From Candidatus Peregrinibacteria bacterium CG_4_9_14_0_2_um_filter_41_14 (lineage in GTDB: Bacteria > Patescibacteriota > Gracilibacteria > UBA1369 > UM-FILTER-41-14): a stretch of DNA of 30,937 nucleotides. Each line of letters starts with the position of its first letter. Position 1 is the stretch's first letter. Below the pieces are notes generated by a model, which made no database searches, had not been told where the DNA came from, and was given only the letters and a program-made list of their open reading frames with translations. This document shows positions 1-8,430 of this stretch, piece after piece. Both the position numbers and the translations under genes were made by a program. Location of the stretch: positions 1 through 30,937 of the forward strand of contig PFRW01000065.1 in assembly GCA_002788755.1 (NCBI GenBank), given 5' to 3'.

Positions 1-834
1 CAATACGTCAAACTCCACCCCGACGACAGCGACGGCCACAAACTCCACGAAAAAATCTACAAAGCCATCCAAGCTCAAAACGAAACCAAAATTGCCGACC
101 AAATCAACAAAATCACCGAGCTCATCAACAATAAACAGTTTGAAGAAGCCATTAATCTCGGTCTCAAACTCAAAACCTTTGCGCCCGACAATCAAAATCT
201 TCTCAAGCTAATCAACCAAGCCTACGAAAGTTTTCAGCAAGCCAAACAACAAAACGCCAAAAGTGATTGGGATCAATTTAGCGACCAAATCAGCCAACTC
301 ACCCAACAACATCAATACGCCGAAGCTCTCAAAATACTCGAAGCCGCCTTCGCCAAAAAACCAGACGCACGCCTCCAACAACTCAGCTCAAAAGTCCGTG
401 ACGACCTCGTAACCTACAAACTAGAATCCAATCGCAAAAACTTAGCAAAAATAAACCCGGAGCAAGCCATGCACTTTTTAGACGAACTCCAAAAAGTCTC
501 CCCAAAACACCCAGCCCTACCCAACCTCCGCCGCCAATACCAAGAAAAACTCAATCAAAAAAACGCCATCAGCCGCAAACACTACATAAAAGAAGCCAAA
601 CGCCAAATCCAAGTCCTTTACCTTCAACACAAATACGAAAAATCGATCCAAACCTGCATCGAACTAATTAAAGCCGATCCCAAAAACCACACCGCCAAAA
701 AGTTTTACACAAAAAACCAAAAGGGCATGGAAGTAGAAAATCATCAAATCGCCTATGACAAACTTAAGAAGTATGATGAAAAACTTAAGGGCTTGAGTGC
801 GGAGCAGGTGGGGGCGGAGTATGTAAAAATTTAG
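1..834 (+). CDS. TPR-like repeat protein, 5' end outside window
   Basis: The reading frame is open from the first base to a TAG at 832-834, so the visible 277 residues are the C-terminal part of a longer protein. The sequence is hydrophilic, Lys/Gln/Glu-rich and helical, with repeated units of about 34-40 residues such as NNKQFEEAINLGLKLKTFAP, QHQYAEALKILEAAFAKKPD and QHKYEKSIQTCIELIKADPK. These have the small/aromatic spacing and terminal proline of TPR helices. TPR arrays are protein-interaction scaffolds; no catalytic domain, membrane segment or signal is visible in this part. An internal ATG at 469 is not a convincing start because repeats continue upstream in the same frame. The specific role is unknown. 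Confidence 0.75.
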   Translation, partial: QYVKLHPDDSDGHKLHEKIYKAIQAQNETKIADQINKITELINNKQFEEAINLGLKLKTFAPDNQNLLKLINQAYESFQQAKQQNAKSDWDQFSDQISQLTQQHQYAEALKILEAAFAKKPDARLQQLSSKVRDDLVTYKLESNRKNLAKINPEQAMHFLDELQKVSPKHPALPNLRRQYQEKLNQKNAISRKHYIKEAKRQIQVLYLQHKYEKSIQTCIELIKADPKNHTAKKFYTKNQKGMEVENHQIAYDKLKKYDEKLKGLSAEQVGAEYVKI

Positions 835-900
835 ACCATGAAAAAATTGCTATTAATCATAGCAGAGCTCGCCAAAGCCCTAGAACTTGATCAAAAAGTT

Positions 901-912
901 GAGTGTACACTC
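901..912. repeat. 12-bp perfect palindrome GAGTGTACACTC
   Basis: A perfect dyad with no spacer in the gap between the TPR gene and the HNH gene. It lies about 90 bases upstream of the HNH start and could be an operator or simply chance. A 30-codon reading frame (838-930) covers it but shows no recognisable product. Confidence 0.35.
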
Positions 913-928
913 ACTAAACCTATGTCAT

Positions 929-948
929 AATAGCTTATTAAAGCTATT
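929..948. repeat. Hairpin AATAGCTT-ATTA-AAGCTATT
   Basis: A perfect 8-bp stem with a 4-base loop. The stem is AT-rich and not followed by a clear U-run, so it is a weak terminator candidate at best. It sits between the TPR gene and the HNH gene, next to the 12-bp palindrome at 901-912. Confidence 0.3.
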
Positions 949-1000
949 CTTTGCAGTAAAATTTTAGTAGAATAGTAAATACCACTTAACCAAAAATGCC

Positions 1001-1822
1001 ATGAATCTGCACCAACAATTTGTAAAACTCGGCCAAGATCACAAAATAATAGTCTATAAAATTCAGGCAATTTTACCCCGGATTTATAATGAAGGAATCT
1101 ACAAAAAATACGCCGACGACATTTACGAATATGCACGCAAATATGCCGGCGTCTCCTCCGGGGTTGTAGATAAAATTATCCATACATACACCAAAATTGC
1201 TGACAAACCAGCCCTACAAATGGCGATCAAAACAGCGGGAATTCACAAAGTGGCATTAGTGGCCAACCTGGCTACAAAACATAATCAAGAAATCCTTGCC
1301 AAAAAAGTCTGCACAATGAGCAAAGCAGCCGTAGTGCAATTTGCCAAAGATACAAGAGGCAACACAAACGATACCCTTAAAATCGAATTAGATTCAGAAA
1401 TGCAATTCCTATTCAACCAACTTAAACCGGAAAACATGTCCAACAAGGAAGCGCTACGCCAAATCCTGCTCGGTCTAACTCAAAACACAAAACCGCCGCA
1501 AAGCAAGAATTTCCCCGGGGAAAAAGCTAAGTCGCGCTACATACCGGCCAAAAACAAACAAGCAACAATTCATAAGACTAACGGCAAATGTGCTTTTCAA
1601 AATTGCCACAAACCATACAGTCACATTCACCACATTAAGCCGTTTTCCGAATCAAAAAATCATCATCCGGACAACCTAATGCCCCTTTGCAAAGAGCACC
1701 ATGAAATCATGCACAATGGCGATAGCAAAACAGACCGGATGTATCAAACCTACACCCAAACCATCTCATCCCGTCCTTGGCCTACACCAATGGTTTTAAC
1801 CGGAATGCCAAGTTCGTCCTGA
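1001..1822 (+). CDS. HNH endonuclease-like protein
   Basis: The 273-residue product ends in a recognisable HNH nuclease domain at about residues 185-240. It has a zinc-binding CxxxxC pair (C197, C202), the central His pair in the SHIHHIKPF strand (H210/H211), an Asn (N225) and a C-terminal LCKEHHEIMH helix (C230, H233/H234). HNH domains cut DNA with a metal ion; family members range from restriction and homing enzymes to phage proteins. The N-terminal 170 residues are helical and unassigned. There is no ribosome binding site. The last 24 residues are encoded over the 3' end of purA on the other strand and look like read-through rather than folded protein, which suggests the original stop was lost. 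Confidence 0.75.
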   Translation: MNLHQQFVKLGQDHKIIVYKIQAILPRIYNEGIYKKYADDIYEYARKYAGVSSGVVDKIIHTYTKIADKPALQMAIKTAGIHKVALVANLATKHNQEILAKKVCTMSKAAVVQFAKDTRGNTNDTLKIELDSEMQFLFNQLKPENMSNKEALRQILLGLTQNTKPPQSKNFPGEKAKSRYIPAKNKQATIHKTNGKCAFQNCHKPYSHIHHIKPFSESKNHHPDNLMPLCKEHHEIMHNGDSKTDRMYQTYTQTISSRPWPTPMVLTGMPSSS

Positions 1823-3033
1823 ATAAACTGCACGTAGTTGCGGGCGGCTTCCGGTAGTTCTTCAAAGGTGCGGCATTTAGTAATGTCTTCGCTAAAGCCG
1901 GGCATAACTTTGTAAACGGGTTTGCATTCGGCAAGAATGTCTAAGTCGCTTGGTGGTTCTAACAGTTTGGTGCCACGGTAGTCGTAGGCAACAGCAATGT
2001 TGAGATTTTCTAAACCGCTTAATACATCCAACTTGGTTAAGTTAATTTCTGTTAACGAGTTAAGCCAAATTGTACGGCGTAAAATTACTAAGTCTAACCA
2101 ACCACATCGACGAGGGCGGCCGGTTGTGGAGCCAAATTCGCCGCCGATTTCTCTAATTTTTTCACCGGTTTCGTCTTCAAGCTCGGTAACAAAGGGGCCG
2201 GCACCAACACGGGTAGTGTAAGCCTTAACAATGCCAACAATATCATTTAAATAGTGAGCGCCAATTCCGGTTCCGGTACAAATTCCACCAATAGTGGGGC
2301 TAGAAGAAGTTACATAAGGATAAGTGCCATGGTCGATATCTAAGTGCGTGCCGTTGGCACCTTCCAATAAAATTTTGCGACCTTCTTTATAATAAGTTTC
2401 TAACAAACCGACTGTGTCGGTAATAAACGGTTTTAGTTGTGGTAATAATTCTTCCAAATAAAATTTAGCTTCAGTCTCAAAATCAACATCCAAATTATAC
2501 ATACGACGGTGATGTGCTATGTTTGCTTTTAGTTTTGCCGTAAATTGATCCGGAAAAAGGAGATCACCTACACGGATACCAATCCGACTCATTTTGTCGG
2601 TGTAAGCGGGACCAATGCCGCGTTTTGTGGTACCTACTTGGGCGCCGCCTTTCTGTTCTTCTTGTTGTCCGTCAATTTCTTGATGATAATCAAAAACAAT
2701 ATGCGCTTGGTCGGAAACAAATAAGCGACCGGTGACGTTCATGTTGTATTTCGCCAAATTTTCTAATTCCTTTAAAAGGGTAGGGAAGTGGATCACACAA
2801 CCGTTACCAATCACACAAATATTTTTTGGATACAAAACTCCAGAAGGCAATAAGTGAAACACGTATTTTTGTCCATCTACTTTAATTGTATGTCCAGCAT
2901 TTGAGCCACCTGTTGCACGGGCGATTACATTGTATTTTTCGGCTAAAATATCGGTTAATTTGCCTTTTCCTTCATCACCCCATTGTGTTCCGAGGACCGT
3001 TACTACTTGGCCAAGTTGATCAAAATAAGCCAT
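1750..3033 (-). CDS. purA: Adenylosuccinate synthetase
   Basis: PurA joins IMP and aspartate with GTP to give adenylosuccinate, the first step from IMP to AMP, in the cytosol. The 427-residue length is normal for the family. The GTP-binding loop GDEGKGK is at residues 19-25 and the IMP-binding GGSNAGHT at 42-49. The KRGIGPAY segment and a C-terminal GVGQGRDEMV close to the family end are also present. The gene is divergent from purC with about 115 bases between the starts, and PurB for the next step lies in the purC operon. Its 3' end overlaps the HNH gene tail-to-tail by 73 bases. Unlike its neighbours, its + strand is roughly balanced in G and C, so it may have a different history. Confidence 0.97.
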   Translation of the reverse strand: MAYFDQLGQVVTVLGTQWGDEGKGKLTDILAEKYNVIARATGGSNAGHTIKVDGQKYVFHLLPSGVLYPKNICVIGNGCVIHFPTLLKELENLAKYNMNVTGRLFVSDQAHIVFDYHQEIDGQQEEQKGGAQVGTTKRGIGPAYTDKMSRIGIRVGDLLFPDQFTAKLKANIAHHRRMYNLDVDFETEAKFYLEELLPQLKPFITDTVGLLETYYKEGRKILLEGANGTHLDIDHGTYPYVTSSSPTIGGICTGTGIGAHYLNDIVGIVKAYTTRVGAGPFVTELEDETGEKIREIGGEFGSTTGRPRRCGWLDLVILRRTIWLNSLTEINLTKLDVLSGLENLNIAVAYDYRGTKLLEPPSDLDILAECKPVYKVMPGFSEDITKCRTFEELPEAARNYVQFIQDELGIPVKTIGVGQGRDEMVWV

Positions 3034-3148
3034 ACAATTATGTTAAATTTCGTAATCAGATTAGACTATCGATTCCATTGCTGCAAACTTTTTATTGCGC
3101 CAATTGCCATTTATCAGGTACTACTAAGACGTAATTTAAAACTTATCT

Positions 3149-4117
3149 ATGTTAACTGATGATGTCATAAAAGCTCAGATTCCATACACGCTCAGTAAGA
3201 CAGACATGCCTTGGCTTGGCGAAAAATACGAAGGCAAAGTCAGAGATAACTACACAAAAGGCGACCTACGCACGCTGGTTGTAACCGACAAACTCTCCGC
3301 CTTTGACCGCATTATTACAACCATCCCTTTTAAAGGACAAGTGCTCAACCAAATCGCCATGTTTTGGTTCGAACAAACCAAAAACATCTGCCCAAATCAC
3401 GTTGTAGCCACCCCCGACCCCAACTGCGTTATTGCCAAACAATGCGAAGCGCTCCCCGTCGAGATGGTGGTACGAGGCTACATTACCGGCTCCACCTCAA
3501 CATCAATTTGGTACAACTACCAAAAAGGCGTCCGTAATTTTTGCGGCAACCCACTACCCGAAGGCCTCCAAAAAAATCAAAAACTCGCTCACCCCATCAT
3601 TACCCCCTCCACCAAAGCCGCCCACGGTGACCACGACGAATCCGTCTCCAAAGAAGAAATATTATCCCGCAATACAGTCAGCGAAGCCGACTTTGATTAT
3701 ATGGCCGAAAAAGCCATGGAACTCTACCTGGCCGGTGTAGAACACTGCGCCGAACAAGGCATCATTTTTGTAGACACTAAATACGAATTTGGCCGCGACC
3801 AAGAGGGCAACATTATGTTAATCGACGAAATCCACACACCCGACTCCTCCCGTTTTTGGATTGCCGATACTTACCAACAAAAAATAGCCAACGGCGAAGA
3901 ACCGGACAACATTAACAAAGAATACCTCCGCCTTTGGCTAGCCAACCAAGGCTACATGGGCGACGGCGAAATGCCAGCAATTACCGACGAAGTCCGTATC
4001 GAAACCGCCAAAAAATATATTGAAGCCTACGAAAAAATCACCGGCCTCCCATTTCAAGCCGAAGCTGGCCCTGTTTTAGACCGTATCGAACAAAACCTCA
4101 AAAATTATTTCGCCTAA
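3149..4117 (+). CDS. purC: SAICAR synthetase (phosphoribosylaminoimidazole-succinocarboxamide synthase)
   Basis: PurC couples CAIR with aspartate using ATP to make SAICAR in de novo purine synthesis. Both family signatures are present: ALPVEMVVRGYITGS at residues 101-115 and FVDTKYEFG at 207-215, with the N-terminal KYEGKVRDNY and DKLSAFDR nucleotide-binding segments. At 322 residues it is longer than the E. coli enzyme (237) and nearer the yeast Ade1 size. The gene begins an apparent purC-purB-dcd operon, with 20 bases to purB, whose product acts next in the pathway. No Shine-Dalgarno sequence precedes the ATG. The other genes of the de novo purine pathway are not in this window. Confidence 0.96.
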   Translation: MLTDDVIKAQIPYTLSKTDMPWLGEKYEGKVRDNYTKGDLRTLVVTDKLSAFDRIITTIPFKGQVLNQIAMFWFEQTKNICPNHVVATPDPNCVIAKQCEALPVEMVVRGYITGSTSTSIWYNYQKGVRNFCGNPLPEGLQKNQKLAHPIITPSTKAAHGDHDESVSKEEILSRNTVSEADFDYMAEKAMELYLAGVEHCAEQGIIFVDTKYEFGRDQEGNIMLIDEIHTPDSSRFWIADTYQQKIANGEEPDNINKEYLRLWLANQGYMGDGEMPAITDEVRIETAKKYIEAYEKITGLPFQAEAGPVLDRIEQNLKNYFA

Positions 4118-4137
4118 GCCTAAATAACCTCCACATT

Positions 4138-5511
4138 ATGTTTGAGCCACTCCTTGCCGTTTCCCCGTTAGATGGTCGCTACAATGCCAAAATTGAACCA
4201 CTCCAAAGCCATTTCTCCGAATTCGCGCTCACCAAAATGCGTCTATTTATTGAGATAAGATGGCTAATCTACATCTGCAACGAACTCAAACTGCCCAACA
4301 CCACAAAACTTACAGAGCTCCAAATCAAACAACTCCACGAACTCCACTCCTATTTTGATGTAAAAGCCGCCAACAAAGTCAAAGATATCGAAAAAACAAC
4401 CAACCACGACGTTAAAGCCGTGGAATACTACCTAAAAGAACAACTAACCGACCTCGGCCTCTCCACCCTTAAAGAGTTTATCCATTTTGGCTGCACCTCC
4501 GAAGACATCAACAACACCGCCTACGGCCTGCTCATAAAAAACGCTGTTGAAAAAGAAATCCTCCCCGAGCTGGAAGCCGTCCTTAAAAACATCGAAAAAC
4601 TGGCCAAAACCCACAAAAACCTGGCAATGATGGGACGCACCCACGGCCAACCCGCCAGCCCCACCACTTTGGGCAAAGAGTTCATCAATTTTGCCTATCG
4701 CTTAAAACTGCAAATTGCCAAACTAAAAGCCGTCAAAATCAACGGCAAATTTAACGGCGCCACCGGCAACTACAACGCCCACGCCATTACCTACCCAAAA
4801 ATAAACTGGATCACCGTCACCCAAAAGTTTGTGATGGAACTGGGCCTGGAACCAAATCTCTGGACCACCCAAATCGAACCCCACGACAGCTTCGCCGAAA
4901 TCTTTAGCACCGTAAAACACGCCAACACAATTATCTTAGACCTGGCAACCGACATTTGGAGCTACATCAGCCTCAACTACTTCATGCAAACCCTTAAAGA
5001 AGGGGAGATAGGCTCATCCACCATGCCCCACAAAGTAAACCCAATCGATTTTGAAAACGCCGAAGGCAACCTCGAAATTGCCAACAGCCTCTTTGACTTT
5101 TTCGAACGCAAACTAATGCAATCCCGCCTCCAACGTGACCTAAGCGACTCCACCGTATTACGCAACATGGGCGTTGCCTTTGGCCACAGCTACCTAGCCT
5201 ACAAATCGTTTACAAAAGGTCTCAGCAAACTCAAAATCAACGAACCGGTCATTAACGCCGACCTAAACAACAACTGGGCCATTTTAGCCGAAGCCCTGCA
5301 ATCGATTATGCGCCGCGAAGGCATCGATCAACCCTACGAAAAACTCAAAGAACTAACCCGCGGCAAAGAAGTAAACGAAAAGACCCTCCAAGCCTTCACC
5401 AAAACCCTTAAACTTGACGCCAAAGTTAAAACCGAAATGGCCAAAATCACCCCGCAAAACTACACCGGCCTAGCCGCCAAATTAGTCGACCAATATTTTA
5501 AAACAAATTAA
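4138..5511 (+). CDS. purB: Adenylosuccinate lyase
   Basis: PurB releases fumarate both from SAICAR (giving AICAR) and from adenylosuccinate (giving AMP), so it serves the products of both PurC and PurA encoded beside it. The 457-residue protein is the E. coli-like form. It carries the fumarase/aspartase-superfamily signature GSSTMPHKVNPIDFENAEG at 292-310, with the catalytic serine in the SS pair, and the GRTHGQPA segment holding the catalytic histidine near residue 169. FGCTSEDINN at 118-127 is the third conserved region. The gene lies 20 bases after purC and 12 bases before dcd. Confidence 0.97.
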   Translation: MFEPLLAVSPLDGRYNAKIEPLQSHFSEFALTKMRLFIEIRWLIYICNELKLPNTTKLTELQIKQLHELHSYFDVKAANKVKDIEKTTNHDVKAVEYYLKEQLTDLGLSTLKEFIHFGCTSEDINNTAYGLLIKNAVEKEILPELEAVLKNIEKLAKTHKNLAMMGRTHGQPASPTTLGKEFINFAYRLKLQIAKLKAVKINGKFNGATGNYNAHAITYPKINWITVTQKFVMELGLEPNLWTTQIEPHDSFAEIFSTVKHANTIILDLATDIWSYISLNYFMQTLKEGEIGSSTMPHKVNPIDFENAEGNLEIANSLFDFFERKLMQSRLQRDLSDSTVLRNMGVAFGHSYLAYKSFTKGLSKLKINEPVINADLNNNWAILAEALQSIMRREGIDQPYEKLKELTRGKEVNEKTLQAFTKTLKLDAKVKTEMAKITPQNYTGLAAKLVDQYFKTN

Positions 5512-5523
5512 CCAAATCCCCCC

Positions 5524-6192
5524 ATGATTTTATCCGACCGCGACATCAACAAACGCATCGCCCAAACCGACATCGTCATTACATCCCCCGACAACGATCA
5601 CCACGGCAACGTCAACGCTTCTTCTATGGACCTCCGCCTAGGCAAATACTTTAAAGTATACCGCCACAGCCACCACGCCATCTTAGACCCCGCCGACCCC
5701 GAAGGCTTTGCCAACCTAACCGACCTCATTACCATCGACCAACCCGGCCAACCCTTTATTGTTCAACCCGGCGAATTTATTTTAGGTGTCACCCTCGAAA
5801 AAATCAAAATCGCCGACGACCTAGTAGCCCGTGTAGAAGGCCGCAGCTCCCTAGGCCGCCTCGGCATCATCATCCACTCCACCGCCGGCTTTGTAGATGC
5901 CGGATTTGAAGGCACCATCACCCTAGAAATCACCAACATCAACCGCATGCCCGTAGCCCTCTACCCCGGCATGCGCGTCTGCCAACTAGCCTTCGAAACC
6001 ATGAGCTCCCCCGCCGACGTCCCCTATCACATGAAAAAAACCTCCAAATACCAAGGCCAGGAATTACCACAGGAGAGTATGATTAATAATGACCCGGAGC
6101 TTGTGAGACACCATCGCCATTTAAAAACAAATCATGTTCAAACAAAACAGATTGATTTACCACAATCTATCTCAACCACCCGACAATGCTGA
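5524..6192 (+). CDS. dcd: dCTP deaminase, probably bifunctional dCTP deaminase/dUTPase
   Basis: The product belongs to the trimeric Dcd/dUTPase family and supplies dUMP for thymidylate synthesis. GRSSLGRLG is at 106-114 and the catalytic Glu is E135 in TITLEIT. The segment HSTAGFVDAGF (118-128) resembles the bifunctional enzymes of Mycobacterium tuberculosis and Methanocaldococcus, not the HVTAHRIDPGW of the E. coli enzyme. From this I infer that it both deaminates dCTP and cleaves the pyrophosphate. Family members normally end just after the KYQGQ..P..S motif (174-186 here). This frame runs about 30 residues further, to TGA, overlapping the next gene by 59 bases, and the base composition changes near 6060. 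The tail may therefore be acquired. Confidence 0.92.
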   Translation: MILSDRDINKRIAQTDIVITSPDNDHHGNVNASSMDLRLGKYFKVYRHSHHAILDPADPEGFANLTDLITIDQPGQPFIVQPGEFILGVTLEKIKIADDLVARVEGRSSLGRLGIIIHSTAGFVDAGFEGTITLEITNINRMPVALYPGMRVCQLAFETMSSPADVPYHMKKTSKYQGQELPQESMINNDPELVRHHRHLKTNHVQTKQIDLPQSISTTRQC

Positions 6193-7369
6193 GAACATAT
6201 CAGCCTCACCTTTAAACGATCTTCAAGAAATATTTTTGGGAAAACGGCAAAATTTAGCAACAGAAGTAGAAAAGCCCCTATATGCAAAAATTGGTAAATT
6301 TCCATTGACTAAAGAGGAACAACAGGTTCTGGAACACATCAATCCAGATCTTTTAACAAAACTAAAAAAAGAACAAGCAGAACTAATCCCACAAATTCAA
6401 AAAAAATATGCAGAATTACAAAATTTACGAAAACACGATCCACGTCACAAAAACATTAATCAGCACATCACCGTACTTCAACACTTGGACAAGTTAGAAA
6501 AAAGCCTGCCATTAGACGATTCTAACCTAATTCTCCATTTACCGATTGCAACCCTAGAACTAGAACCATTAATCATTGAAAAAGAACTGCTTAACTTAAT
6601 CGACGGTGGTCAATTAGACATTGACAACATGTTACTCAGAAACATTAAAGATAACATGTTCGAAGTTGTACGTGGCATTATTCACTGCCTTCACTCCGAA
6701 TACGAAGATGCAAGTAACTTCCTTGATATTATAACTGGCAATCCACAGTTAGTTGTCGATTCATTAAAAATCGTCACAGATTTAATCATTAATAATCCTC
6801 AAAAAATTTATAACACCATAGTCGACCTCGGCAGTAATTGGCTACAAGAAACCGATGAGTCCGGAGGGGCAAACATACCTTTTGACATAGGATACTTATT
6901 TGGAAAAGCATTAATAATGGCTGCAACAGCCGGCACTGCTACCGCTACTCAATTCGCAATCGATAGTATACGCATAACGTCAAAAATTGCGCCGCAATTG
7001 GGTGCACACTTAGACACACTTAATCAACAAAAATCTTATCAACAAATACTCCAAACTCTCAACAAAGAATTTCCCGATGCCGACAGTACAACCATAAAAG
7101 AATTAACTAAAAAAATAATATTCAAACTACAACAAACATCCCCTGCAACTCAAGCCTACATTATCAATGATTTAATCTCATACTACCAAACCAATAACAA
7201 CACCTATCTACTCAACAACAAAAGTTTATTAAAAATAGTAGTAGATTGCATCTATGACATCCCCAGTACTAACCACGATGTTTTCATTAGTCGTTTAACG
7301 GGTCAAATTTTTAGCACAATGCCTAAAAAATATGCTTACACCGTACTTGGTTTATGGGCGACAGAGTAA
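6134..7369 (+). CDS. Large helical protein of unknown function
   Basis: I do not recognise this 411-residue protein. Residues 60-130 are charged and predicted helical (a likely coiled coil with many Lys, Glu and Gln). A glycine/alanine-rich, weakly hydrophobic stretch around 258-282 (GYLFGKALIMAATAGTATAT) recalls the glycine-rich hydrophobic segments found before toxin tips in polymorphic toxins, but no toxin domain follows. No signal peptide is visible. The start overlaps the end of dcd by 59 bases. Just beyond the stop, another frame encodes a protein-like tail (7332-7499), so the C-terminus may have been cut short by a frameshift. Codon use is more AT-rich than in purB or the 5' part of dcd. 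Confidence 0.6.
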   Translation: MFKQNRLIYHNLSQPPDNAENISASPLNDLQEIFLGKRQNLATEVEKPLYAKIGKFPLTKEEQQVLEHINPDLLTKLKKEQAELIPQIQKKYAELQNLRKHDPRHKNINQHITVLQHLDKLEKSLPLDDSNLILHLPIATLELEPLIIEKELLNLIDGGQLDIDNMLLRNIKDNMFEVVRGIIHCLHSEYEDASNFLDIITGNPQLVVDSLKIVTDLIINNPQKIYNTIVDLGSNWLQETDESGGANIPFDIGYLFGKALIMAATAGTATATQFAIDSIRITSKIAPQLGAHLDTLNQQKSYQQILQTLNKEFPDADSTTIKELTKKIIFKLQQTSPATQAYIINDLISYYQTNNNTYLLNNKSLLKIVVDCIYDIPSTNHDVFISRLTGQIFSTMPKKYAYTVLGLWATE

Positions 7370-7499
7370 ACCATGGCTCAAACAAGCAACATCAAAATTT
7401 ACAATGGCTGACCGTGTTTTTAAGGAAAAAATAGCTACAAACCATTTTAAAAACACTGAAAAAGCTTGTGAACTTAAAGATTACAACCCAACAAATTAA
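7332..7499 (+). pseudogene. Possible frameshifted C-terminal remnant of the preceding gene
   Basis: This 55-codon frame overlaps the end of the 6134-7369 gene and continues past it. It has a protein-like sequence (SKPWLKQATSKFTMADRVF, then NTEKACELKDYNPTN) and ends in TAA at 7497-7499. It would fit a continuation of the upstream protein after a one-base shift near 7350. It could equally be chance open frame; there is no promoter or start of its own. Confidence 0.3.
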
Positions 7500-7518
7500 G
7501 TATTATCATCGCATTATT

Positions 7519-7524
7519 TATAAT
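7519..7524 (+). promoter_or_regulatory. Candidate -10 box TATAAT next to a lipoprotein start
   Basis: An exact TATAAT four bases upstream of the ATG at 7529. If used, transcription would begin at or inside the start codon; the TATTAT at 7501-7506 is an alternative giving a leader of about 15 bases. Confidence 0.35.
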
Positions 7525-7528
7525 AATT

Positions 7529-7933
7529 ATGAAAAAACTAATTTTAGCTGTCCTATTGATACTAAGTATACTAACGGTAGTTGGATGCCAAAGTAATACA
7601 AAAGAATCTTTAGGAGAATGTTGTTTTATACAAAAAACAACACTAAACAAGGTTACTAAATTTGGAGATAGTATATTGGAATTATCCTATAAGAATTCAG
7701 ATTTTCAAACAAAGTCAAATGAACTTAATGAATTAATCGCACAAATTAAAAGAGAAATAGACCTAGATTTAGTAGAGAAAAACGTATTAGTAAGTTTATC
7801 GATCCTAGAACAAGCTAGCGAACAAATAAAGCAATTGGGGGAAACATCCAGCCAAAACGAATTTGCAGTAGGAATAGATAATATTAGTACAAATTACGAA
7901 GAAGCAGAAAAAATCCTATTACTCCAAAACTAA
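7529..7933 (+). CDS. Small predicted lipoprotein
   Basis: The 134-residue product starts with a lysine pair, a hydrophobic stretch and the lipobox VVGC (Cys20), the pattern for signal peptidase II cleavage and lipid anchoring at the cell surface. The mature part has a CC pair near the start (GECCF) and is otherwise a helical, charged domain of about 100 residues without a recognised family. A TATAAT box at 7519-7524 lies only four bases before the ATG and a TATTAT at 7501-7506 further up, so the messenger leader must be very short or absent. Function unknown. Confidence 0.7.
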   Translation: MKKLILAVLLILSILTVVGCQSNTKESLGECCFIQKTTLNKVTKFGDSILELSYKNSDFQTKSNELNELIAQIKREIDLDLVEKNVLVSLSILEQASEQIKQLGETSSQNEFAVGIDNISTNYEEAEKILLLQN

Positions 7934-7980
7934 CCTATTTTCTTTATAGCTAGCAATCTAGATACGGAACAAAGATATAA

Positions 7981-8430
7981 TTAAACTCATTTAAGAAGAA
8001 CTTCACCTATTACCGTGGAAAAGAACCACCCCTAGACACCAGACCAGACTGGATCAAAAATAACGAAGTTGGAATCGGCAAAATTGAATACAATGGCCAA
8101 ATTTTTCCTTACACCATCCTAAAAAAAGAAGTGGCGCCCCAATTTCCTGGGTTTTTAGGCTATCCAAATGGAGAAAACCTCTTTATATCCGAAGAAGTTC
8201 CCGAAAAATTTCGTGTTCCACAGTTACTACATGAAATTATTGAATTTACAGAACTAAAAGACCAAGAAGGTCGATGTGCCGAAGCCATAAAACGTGAACT
8301 AGAAACTATTACAGATGACATTAGAGCAAAATACATCGCATATAGAACAATTTTTTTCGCTAACCTTGATGAATATGATGCATTTAAAGCGGAAATCAGA
8401 GCAAGCTATCAACTCCTACAAAACCAATGA
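7981..8430 (+). pseudogene. Gene fragment without a normal start
   Basis: The frame opens just after a TAA (7978-7980) and runs to TGA at 8428-8430 without an ATG. The only plausible start is GTG at 8131, but the 50 codons before it (for example TYYRGKEPPLDTRPDWIKNN and GIGKIEYNGQIFPYTILKK) read like genuine protein. It therefore looks like the C-terminal part of a gene that has lost its 5' end. The remaining sequence includes VPQLLHEIIEFTEL and an acidic helical tail. I do not recognise the family; the HE in LLHEIIE is too little to call a metalloprotease. If expressed, the product from GTG would be 99 residues. Confidence 0.5.

Noticed and set aside
838..930. 30-residue frame beginning MKKLLLIIAELAKALELDQK
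   Set aside because: Too short and unrecognised; overlaps the 12-bp palindrome and hairpin. It may be a remnant but there is no supporting evidence.
3432..3740. Long open frame inside purC on the same strand
   Set aside because: It is a proline/lysine-rich shadow of purC with no protein-like features. Similar shadows in nrdJ, copA and the other genes were ignored.
6190..6192. TGA as a sense codon (alternative code)
   Set aside because: TGA ends authentic genes (copA, the eRF1-like gene, the DUF3592-like gene) with overlapping starts after two of them, so it is a normal stop here.
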